Source: an uncultured Lachnospiraceae bacterium
Lineage (GTDB): Bacteria > Bacillota > Clostridia > Lachnospirales > Lachnospiraceae
Length of the DNA: 57,673 nucleotides
Direction of reading: 5' to 3'
Assembly (NCBI GenBank): GCA_910578175.1
Contig: CAJTPF010000018.1
Coordinates: forward strand, 1 to 57,673
This document shows, piece by piece, positions 51,631-57,673 of this stretch; the first letter of the stretch is position 1; each line of letters begins with the position of its first letter. The translations under genes were made by a program, and so were the position numbers. The notes under the pieces are model-generated. The model ran no database searches, was not told the origin of the DNA, and was given only the letters and a program-made list of their open reading frames with translations.

Positions 51631-53739
51631 ATGATTTTCAATACCTCTAATATGAATGAAAGCGAAAAGAAGATTTTTTATATACAGAACATGAAACCGG
51701 TCATGAACAGGGAGGCTTTGTTCAGCGATGAAACCGGAAATTTCCGGATTCCTGCGGAACCGGAGAAGTTCGGTACGGTTCGTATCCGGTTTCGGGCTGC
51801 GGCAGCGAATATCGATGATATTTATATTTGTATGGAAAATAAAGAATATGCCATGCATGAGATAGGTAATGATGAATTATTTGCATATTATGAATATGAA
51901 GTATCCCTTACGGATAAACAGCTTCATTATTATTTTAAGATCGTAACGGGATTCGAGACCTGTTTTTATGATAAAGCCGGAGTGTGTGACAAAAGGCTGG
52001 GCTGGTATGATTTTGTCATAACTCCGGGATTTAAAACGCCGGACTGGGCGAAAGGAGCGGTTATGTATCAGATTTATACAGACCGTTTCTTTAACGGAGA
52101 TACCACCAATGATGTTGAAACCAACGAGTACAGTTATATCGGCGATTATTCCAGAAAGGTAGAGGACTGGTTTAAATATCCGGCCGCCATGGGAGTCCGG
52201 GAATTTTACGGCGGTGATATCCAGGGTGTATGGGATAAACTGGACTATCTGGAGAAACTGGGTGTGGAGGTGATTTATTTTAACCCTTTATTCGTATCGC
52301 CTTCCAATCACAAATACGATATTCAGGATTATGATTATATTGATCCCCATATCGGCAGGATCGTAAAGGATGAAGGAGAACTGCTGAAAGAAGGAGATTA
52401 TGAAAATAAAAATGCTTCCAGATATATTACAAGAGTAACGGATTTGGAAAATCTGGAGGCATCCAACCGTTTTTTTGCGGAATTCGTAGAGGCTGTACAT
52501 GCAAGAGGCATGAAAGTCATTCTGGATGGTGTGTTCAATCACTGCGGTTCTTTTAATAAATGGCTGGATAAAGAACAAATATATGAGAATCAGCAGGGAT
52601 ATGAAAAAGGGGCCTATGTGTCTGCGGAAAGTCCGTATCGCTCATTCTTTAAGTTTTTTGAAGAGTCATGGCCTTATAATTATCACTATAACGGCTGGTG
52701 GGGACATGATACCCTGCCGAAGCTGAATTATGAAGAATCGCCGAAGCTTTACGAGTACATTATGAATGTCGCTAAAAAATGGGTTTCGGCGCCGTATAAC
52801 ATTGATGGCTGGCGGCTGGACGTGGCAGCGGACCTGGGACAGAGCGGAGATTTTAATCATAAGTTCTGGAAGGATTTCAGAAAGACCGTAAAAGAAGCTA
52901 ATCCGGAAGCCATCATTCTGGCGGAACATTACGGCGATCCGGGTTCATGGCTTCAGGGAGATGAATGGGATACAGTTATGAATTATGATGCATTCATGGA
53001 GCCTATTACCTGGTTTTTAACGGGGATGGAGAAACATAGCGATGAAAAGCGGGATGACCTGAGAGGTGATGCCTATTCCTTTTTCGCTTCCATGCGTCAC
53101 CATATGTCGAGATTTCAGGGACAGTCTCTGCTGGTAGCCATGAATGAGCTGTCCAATCATGACCATTCCAGATTTCTGACCAGAACCAACGGAAATGTGG
53201 GCAGGGTTGCTTCGGCAGGTTCCGAGGCGGCAAATGCATATGTCAATAAGGGAATTATGAAAGAAGCGGTGGTTATGCAGATGACATGGCCGGGAGCCCC
53301 GACATTATATTATGGCGATGAGGCAGGCTTATGCGGCTGGACGGACCCGGATAACAGAAGGACTTATCCGTGGGGACGGGAAGATTTGGAACTGATCGAA
53401 TTCCACAGGGATGCCATAAGTATCCATAAACATAATAAAGCCTTAAAAAAAGGTTCTTTCAAGGCTTTGCTCGGGGATTATAATATCATCGCTTACGGTC
53501 GTTTTCTGGAAGAAAATATCATTGCGGTAGCACTGAATAATAACGGAACGGAGAGGGAGATCAGGGTACCGGTCTGGCAGCTGGGAGTAACGGATGATGA
53601 TATCATGGAAAGTCTTATGATTTCCCAGAGAGATTTTTATAATGTAGGAAAAATGGAATATAAAATCCAAAACGGGGATCTGGTAGTCAGTCTTCCGGCA
53701 TTTGGTGCCGGAATTTTCCGGAAGAAACTCCCTGTTTAG
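51631..53739 (+). CDS. GH13 alpha-glycosidase (neopullulanase/cyclomaltodextrinase-like)
   Basis: 702 residues, no signal peptide, so cytoplasmic. An N-terminal beta-sandwich (about 1-130) precedes the barrel, with VFNH, nucleophile Asp397 in DGWRLDVAAD, acid/base Glu432 in ILAEHYGD and Asp511 in ELSNHDHSRF; then a C-terminal domain. Layout and motifs fit the maltogenic amylase/neopullulanase group that degrades maltodextrins inside the cell. Exact linkage specificity is unknown. GAAGGGATG ribosome binding site. It is monocistronic; tRNA genes follow. Confidence 0.92.
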   Translation: MIFNTSNMNESEKKIFYIQNMKPVMNREALFSDETGNFRIPAEPEKFGTVRIRFRAAAANIDDIYICMENKEYAMHEIGNDELFAYYEYEVSLTDKQLHYYFKIVTGFETCFYDKAGVCDKRLGWYDFVITPGFKTPDWAKGAVMYQIYTDRFFNGDTTNDVETNEYSYIGDYSRKVEDWFKYPAAMGVREFYGGDIQGVWDKLDYLEKLGVEVIYFNPLFVSPSNHKYDIQDYDYIDPHIGRIVKDEGELLKEGDYENKNASRYITRVTDLENLEASNRFFAEFVEAVHARGMKVILDGVFNHCGSFNKWLDKEQIYENQQGYEKGAYVSAESPYRSFFKFFEESWPYNYHYNGWWGHDTLPKLNYEESPKLYEYIMNVAKKWVSAPYNIDGWRLDVAADLGQSGDFNHKFWKDFRKTVKEANPEAIILAEHYGDPGSWLQGDEWDTVMNYDAFMEPITWFLTGMEKHSDEKRDDLRGDAYSFFASMRHHMSRFQGQSLLVAMNELSNHDHSRFLTRTNGNVGRVASAGSEAANAYVNKGIMKEAVVMQMTWPGAPTLYYGDEAGLCGWTDPDNRRTYPWGREDLELIEFHRDAISIHKHNKALKKGSFKALLGDYNIIAYGRFLEENIIAVALNNNGTEREIRVPVWQLGVTDDDIMESLMISQRDFYNVGKMEYKIQNGDLVVSLPAFGAGIFRKKLPV

Positions 53740-53799
53740 TATACAGCGGAACAACACGGTAAAATACATAGGATGCAATCCGGAGGGATGAAAAAGTAG

Positions 53800-53828
53800 T
53801 TGCATATTTCCTGAAATTATGGTATAAA
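53800..53828 (+). promoter_or_regulatory. Promoter of the tRNA-Tyr/tRNA-Leu pair
   Basis: TTGCAT (53800-53805), a 17-base spacer and TATAAA (53823-53828), 20 bases before tRNA-Tyr. Confidence 0.6.
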
Positions 53829-53848
53829 TATATTCTGTTGCAATAACC

Positions 53849-53930
53849 GGATGGATTCCCGAGTGGCCAAAGGGGACAGACTGTAAATCTGCTGCATATT
53901 GCTTCGGTGGTTCGAATCCACCTCCATCCA
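53849..53930 (+). tRNA. tRNA-Tyr (GUA)
   Basis: Class II tRNA with GGATGGA/TCCATCC acceptor arms, anticodon GTA at 53883-53885 in ACTGTAAAT, a long variable arm and the GGTTCGAATCC T-arm; discriminator A at 53930. CCA is not encoded. Confidence 0.95.
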
Positions 53931-53967
53931 TTTTATGCGGTTTCATCCGCAGAGAAGATGTATATAT

Positions 53968-54053
53968 GCCGGCGTGGCGGAACTGGCAGACGCACAGGAC
54001 TTAAAATCCTGCGGGACTAATCTCCCGTACCGGTTCGATTCCGGTCGCCGGCA
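53968..54053 (+). tRNA. tRNA-Leu (UAA)
   Basis: Class II tRNA, GCCGGCG/CGCCGGC acceptor arms, anticodon TAA in the loop CTTAAAA between CAGGA and TCCTG, long variable arm and the GGTTCGATTCC T-arm. CCA is not encoded. It lies 37 bases after tRNA-Tyr and probably shares its transcript. Confidence 0.95.
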
Positions 54054-54193
54054 TTTTTGTATGAAAGACTTACCCTGTCTGCGGATTCGGGTCCGGTCTT
54101 TTTTAATTATTGAAAACTTTTCGATTTTTATTCAGAAGATTGGAGATGATATTAATATATCTATTTTGATCTAAAGCATGGGAGGGGAAAAAT

Positions 54194-54535
54194 ATGAATA
54201 AGTTTTTTGATGATTTTCTTAATGTTAAGAAAATGATTAAAAGCAAAAGGGAATACAAACGGCAGATGGAAAGAGTGAATTTATTGCCGCCGGATTACCG
54301 CTATGTGTTTAAGAAAATTCAAAAGCATATGTGGCAGTTTGCGGCAGGAGCCGGATATGATATGATGAAAGTCCATTACGGCTTACTGGATCTGTTTGAA
54401 AAGGGTATATCCGAAGGGAAAGAGGTTTTGGAAGTAACGGGTGAAGACGTCGCTGCTTTTGTGGAAGAACTATTAAAAAATAGGTACTTATATATTATAA
54501 ATATTGCAAGAAATGCCGATATAATGATAATATAA
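54194..54535 (+). CDS. DUF1048-like small protein
   Basis: 113 residues, predicted all-helical. MNKFFDDFLNVKKMIKSKRE, YRYVFKKIQKHMWQFA, GLLDLFEKGISEGKEVLEVT and GEDVAAFVEELL give the order seen in DUF1048 proteins, which are often next to PadR-type regulators. No such regulator is near here. The last 20 residues (NRYLYIINIARNADIMII) depart from the family and may reflect a frameshift after the poly-A at 54475-54481. GGGAGGGG ribosome binding site. Confidence 0.6.
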   Translation: MNKFFDDFLNVKKMIKSKREYKRQMERVNLLPPDYRYVFKKIQKHMWQFAAGAGYDMMKVHYGLLDLFEKGISEGKEVLEVTGEDVAAFVEELLKNRYLYIINIARNADIMII

Positions 54536-54569
54536 TAGAGAACATCAGGTACAAAAAAGGAGAAGGCTC

Positions 54570-54962
54570 ATGGGGATAATTTACAAAGGCTCCTGTCCGG
54601 AGTGCGGATATGAGACAAAGTTTTTTCTGGGTGGCGGAATGTTAAGCATTAACCTGAAAAGAAGCGCAGCTGTACTTCCGGAGGAAGAGCAGAAACAGAT
54701 AACCAATCTGTCAGAACGTGACAGTATACAAGAGTTTTTTGTTGAAAACAAAATGACGGAATGCAAAGGATGCAAAACGCTGGAATCCCGTACGATCATA
54801 GATATAACGGAGATTAACGGGACGACGCATCGGTATGGCGACATATGCTGCAGGTGTAGGGACAGACTGACGGTTTATGAACAGGGCGCTGAAGGTGAAT
54901 ATATATGTCCTAAATGTCATCAGGGAATTTTAATGTTTTCGGAAGAAGGATTATGGGACTGA
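54570..54962 (+). CDS. Zinc-ribbon protein of unknown function
   Basis: 130 residues with four cysteine knuckles: CPEC (9-12), CKGC, CCRC and CPKC (near 117), so probably two zinc ribbons with a middle spacer. No enzymatic motif is visible. AAAAGGAGAAGG ribosome binding site. It lies 38 bases before the flagellinolysin gene on the same strand with no terminator between, so the two may be co-transcribed; no functional link is known. Confidence 0.7.
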   Translation: MGIIYKGSCPECGYETKFFLGGGMLSINLKRSAAVLPEEEQKQITNLSERDSIQEFFVENKMTECKGCKTLESRTIIDITEINGTTHRYGDICCRCRDRLTVYEQGAEGEYICPKCHQGILMFSEEGLWD

Positions 54963-55000
54963 ACGAAAAATGACCATATCTTATTAAGGAGGATAAGAAT

Positions 55001-57058
55001 ATGATTATATCACATAATATGCCGGCGATGAATGGCCGGCTGAGATTAAAAACTGCAGAAAATGATTTTGCGAAAAGCACGAAAAAACTGGCTTCCGGAT
55101 ACCGGATCAATTGTGCGGCAGATGATGCAGCAGGGCTGACCATCAGTGAGAAGATGCGTTCGCAGATCAGGGGACTGAACAGGGCTTCCGGGAATGCACA
55201 GGATGGCATTTCGCTGATTCAGACTGCAGAAGGAGCATTGGCTGAATCCCAGTCTATATTACAGCGTATCCGGGAACTGGCGGTACAGGGAGCTAATGAT
55301 ACGAATACGGACAGTGACCGTGCGGCAATACAAAAAGAAATTGACCAGCTGATATCACAGATTGACCAGATTGCGGATACAACACAGTTTAATACCATGA
55401 ATCTGCTGGATGGAACCTGGGCGTCAGGAGAAGGTAATCCGTTTAAAAAAGCATTGGTCTATGAAGTATCGGGAAGCGACGGCGGAAATGGCCAGTTATT
55501 TTCCATTGAAGCGCTGAATGGAAGAAAAGAGGGCGAAGCAGTTTCTTTACAGGAGGTATTTGAGGCAGAAGGTAAAGGACCAAATATCATTTATCAGGTA
55601 ATTGAGGATGAATTTGCCACAACACAGACTTCCGCAGGTTCTGCAACTGCCTCCGGAAACGCTTCGCTGAAAGACACGCTGAAGACGGAAATTGTACCGC
55701 AGGCAGTGAATGCATTGATCAATACATTTGGTAATACATTTGGATATCTTTCCAGTTCTTCCATCGGTATCGGCCTGAAGTTATCGAATGATTCTTCAAG
55801 TTCCGTACTGGCTTCCGTTGGTGTGGGATATTCTTACTATTCGGATAAAACAATGGTATCGGATATGCTTACATATTCCCTGAATGTAAATTTAGCACAT
55901 GTAAAAACGGATGCTTCCGGAAATCTCACCCAGGACAGCAGACGGGCATTGGAGACTACGATCGTGCACGAAATGATGCATGCGATGATGGACGAAGCGC
56001 TGACCAGCGGAATGGTGGGAGTGAGCAACGGAAAACTGGATCCGTCAAACCGTTTTCCAGGCTGGTTTGTGGAAGGTATGGCACAGGCGGCTGCAGGCGG
56101 CTGCAGTAATGATAATGACTGGGTAAACGGCGCTCTGAAGCTGAATGCTTCCAGTTCTCTGACGGATATTTCGAATGCCGTTAAGAATAAGGGGAATGCC
56201 TTATCCAGCGGTTCCGTTTCTTCCCAGTACGGAACGGGATATCTGGCGTGTATGTATCTTGGTTATCTGGTTAACGGAGGTACCGGAACGGATGCGGCAT
56301 CGGTGGCAAAAGGTCTGGATACATTGATGAATGAAATAAAAGGCGGAAAAGGTCTGGATGAGGTTGTCCGGGAGAAGACATCATATAATGGCATGGCAGA
56401 TTTCCAGAAAAAGTTTGGAGATGCGGAATCCGCAGCGTTTATTCATGAACTGCTTGTTGAAACAGGGAACAGAGGAAACGGCGCATTGGTTACGAATAAT
56501 TATCAGGATAATGACCTGCTTCCGGATGCTGCGTTTACCACGAATCTGTTTCAGTTAAATACCAGTAATACAACAATTAAAAACGTATATCCGGCGGGTG
56601 TAGACGTATTTGCGGACGGCGGTTCCGGAGGTTTCAGCGGTCCGAGAAGCTCGCCCCTTCCGCGGGGGGGACTGAACCTTCAGGTTGGTGGTTTGGAAGG
56701 ACAGAATATTAAGGTTTATATCGAACGGATGGATGCGGCAGCGTTGGGAGTGGATTCCCTGTCGGTAGCCGGTTTTGAAGAAGCAGGAGAAACTGTTTCG
56801 CTTGTGGATGATGCCATTCAGATGGTGTCCGAGCAACGCTCCAGCCTGGGAGCCTATCAGAATCGGTTAGAGCATACGATCACAAATCTGGATAATACAT
56901 CAGAAAATACACAGAGTGCGGAAAGCCGGATTCGTGATACGGATATGGCGGCAGAGATGTTGCTTTACAGCAAAGCTAATATTTTAATGCAGGCCGGACA
57001 GTCGGTGCTGGCTCAGGCAAATCAGCAGCCAAACGGCGTATTACAGCTGCTGGGTTAA
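55001..57058 (+). CDS. Flagellinolysin: flagellin with an inserted HEXXH metallopeptidase domain
   Basis: 685 residues, against about 280 for a plain flagellin of this type. The N-terminal D0/D1 (1 to about 140; ASGYRINCAADDAAGLTISE, then QDGISLIQTAEGALAE) and C-terminal D1/D0 (about 595-685; SRIRDTDMAAEMLLYSKANI, then LAQANQQPNGVLQLLG) are normal, so it should be exported and polymerise. Between them sits a zinc peptidase domain with His323-Glu324-Met-Met-His327 and a downstream Glu358 in WFVEGMAQ, the gluzincin arrangement of M9 collagenase-like enzymes. This is the plan of flagellinolysins, described as proteolytically active filaments. AAGGAGG precedes the ATG. No other flagellar gene is in the window. 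Confidence 0.93.
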   Translation: MIISHNMPAMNGRLRLKTAENDFAKSTKKLASGYRINCAADDAAGLTISEKMRSQIRGLNRASGNAQDGISLIQTAEGALAESQSILQRIRELAVQGANDTNTDSDRAAIQKEIDQLISQIDQIADTTQFNTMNLLDGTWASGEGNPFKKALVYEVSGSDGGNGQLFSIEALNGRKEGEAVSLQEVFEAEGKGPNIIYQVIEDEFATTQTSAGSATASGNASLKDTLKTEIVPQAVNALINTFGNTFGYLSSSSIGIGLKLSNDSSSSVLASVGVGYSYYSDKTMVSDMLTYSLNVNLAHVKTDASGNLTQDSRRALETTIVHEMMHAMMDEALTSGMVGVSNGKLDPSNRFPGWFVEGMAQAAAGGCSNDNDWVNGALKLNASSSLTDISNAVKNKGNALSSGSVSSQYGTGYLACMYLGYLVNGGTGTDAASVAKGLDTLMNEIKGGKGLDEVVREKTSYNGMADFQKKFGDAESAAFIHELLVETGNRGNGALVTNNYQDNDLLPDAAFTTNLFQLNTSNTTIKNVYPAGVDVFADGGSGGFSGPRSSPLPRGGLNLQVGGLEGQNIKVYIERMDAAALGVDSLSVAGFEEAGETVSLVDDAIQMVSEQRSSLGAYQNRLEHTITNLDNTSENTQSAESRIRDTDMAAEMLLYSKANILMQAGQSVLAQANQQPNGVLQLLG

Positions 57059-57112
57059 TGTTATCTGATAATGATTATAGTTTGATATTTAACATAGGTT
57101 AAGAATTTGTTA

Positions 57113-57164
57113 AAATCCCTTTCTTTTTAGCTAATCAGGCGCTAAAGAGAAAGGGATTTTATTT
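57113..57164 (+). terminator. Terminator of the flagellinolysin gene
   Basis: AAATCCCTTTCT pairs with AGAAAGGGATTT, with a second inner stem TTTAGC/GCTAAA, followed by TATTTATT. Confidence 0.85.
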
Positions 57165-57230
57165 ATTAAACACGAAAAAAATGTTAAGATAAGAACACAA
57201 AAAAATAATATAAGGAATTGGAGAAAGCGA

Positions 57231-57317
57231 ATGATCGTGTATGGAATTATAGGCGGTATTATTTGTGTTGCTGCATTCGGATATGCAATTTATGAAAGTT
57301 TTGGCGGCAAAAAATAA
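57231..57317 (+). CDS. 28-residue single-span membrane peptide
   Basis: MIVYGIIGGIICVAAFGYAI then YESFGGKK. One hydrophobic helix with a short charged end, and GGAG seven bases before the ATG. No known family. The clean ribosome binding site and helix make it more than a chance frame, but it is very short. Confidence 0.45.
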   Translation: MIVYGIIGGIICVAAFGYAIYESFGGKK

Positions 57318-57356
57318 ATAGCCGGAAGTGGTGGACGGCAGAAAGGAATATTTAAA

Positions 57357-57506
57357 ATGGTATCAGAAATCGCAAATGCTGTTGTAATGTTTTTTCTTAT
57401 ATTACTGGGAGGTATTCCGGTACTATATCTGACTCTGAGTATCCCTGTTGTGGTATTCTGGAAGATATATAGAAAGATTAAGTATGGGTATAACTTGTAT
57501 GATTAA
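57357..57506 (+). CDS. 49-residue membrane peptide
   Basis: Begins MVSEIANAVVMFFLILLGGI, then PVLYLTLSIPVVVFWKIYRK and ends IKYGYNLYD. One long or two short hydrophobic helices with a basic end. AAAGGAA lies eight bases before the ATG. It follows the 28-residue ORF by 39 bases, so the two may form one small operon. Function unknown. Confidence 0.45.
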   Translation: MVSEIANAVVMFFLILLGGIPVLYLTLSIPVVVFWKIYRKIKYGYNLYD

Positions 57507-57545
57507 TATTAAATCTAAAAAAATATAAAAATTTAAAAAATATTC

Positions 57546-57574
57546 TTGACAACTGACTGCTCTTATTGTAAAAT
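57546..57574 (+). promoter_or_regulatory. Promoter of tRNA-Phe
   Basis: TTGACA (57546-57551), a 17-base spacer and TAAAAT (57569-57574). Confidence 0.65.
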
Positions 57575-57612
57575 ACTTTTTGCGTGTTAAAGAGTTCATA
57601 CATAATGTGCAT

Positions 57613-57673
<61 letters not shown>

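Noticed and set aside
53740..53848. Terminator between the GH13 gene and tRNA-Tyr
   Set aside because: No hairpin with a T run was found; only a promoter was recognisable.

Overview
The window looks like a chromosomal segment of a spore-forming, flagellated, low-to-moderate GC Clostridia, most probably a Lachnospiraceae-like gut anaerobe. The grounds are a full sporulation/division block in Bacillus-Clostridium order (spoVT, mazG, HU, rqcP/yabO, yabP, yabQ, divIC, spoIIE, tilS, hpt, ftsH), a YbhJ-type aconitase, many AGGAGG ribosome binding sites with occasional TTG starts, and a flagellin of the proteolytic type described mainly from Clostridia. The family assignment is inference; no rRNA gene is present.

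Layout. 1-2.3 kb: a decayed IS3-family element (two internal deletions and a nonsense codon) into which an IS256-family element has inserted; its inverted repeats and an 8-bp near-perfect target duplication can be read directly. 2.3-4.4 kb: a gene remnant and a very AT-rich two-gene AAA ATPase / RloB-like (TOPRIM-like) cassette resembling AbiL-type phage defence. 4.6-25.3 kb: mostly housekeeping genes: leuS, glgB, a YbhJ-like aconitase, TM2 and DUF2752 membrane proteins, an rRNA-type methyltransferase, aroB, serS, a D-2-hydroxyacid dehydrogenase, a small alarmone synthetase, a CgeB-like glycosyltransferase, a GH5 lipoprotein, a Uma2 nuclease-like protein, mutY, an MprF-type membrane protein, and an EPSP synthase with an extra N-terminal ABM domain.

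25.4-28.4 kb is an accessory island: debris of a polymorphic toxin locus (Hint module, immunity-like gene, toxin tail), a truncated second copy of the IS3 element, a broken MerR regulator that keeps its 19-bp-spacer promoter, a TnpV-like scrap and an intact AAC(3)-family acetyltransferase gene. 28.5-35.3 kb is signalling: a FapA/DUF342 protein with seven 26-residue repeats, a REC-HD-GYP protein, and a response regulator / ABC transporter / histidine kinase operon. 35.4-38.2 kb encodes TrkH-TrkA potassium uptake. 38.5-41.6 kb encodes HsdM and HsdS with no HsdR in the window.

41.6-51.3 kb is the sporulation/division block. A candidate sigma-G-like promoter lies before spoVT, and a spoIIE promoter with a 21-bp spacer and two Spo0A-box-like sites is clear. 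51.3-57.7 kb holds a possible C-rich small RNA, a GH13 alpha-glycosidase, tRNA-Tyr and tRNA-Leu, a DUF1048-like protein, a zinc-ribbon protein, a 685-residue flagellinolysin (flagellin with an inserted HEXXH metallopeptidase domain), two tiny membrane-protein ORFs and a tRNA-Phe cut by the window edge.

The most interesting items are the flagellinolysin, the AAA/RloB-like cassette, the repeat-FapA plus HD-GYP pair, the ABM-AroA fusion, the candidate anti-Shine-Dalgarno small RNA, and the toxin remnants joined to IS debris.
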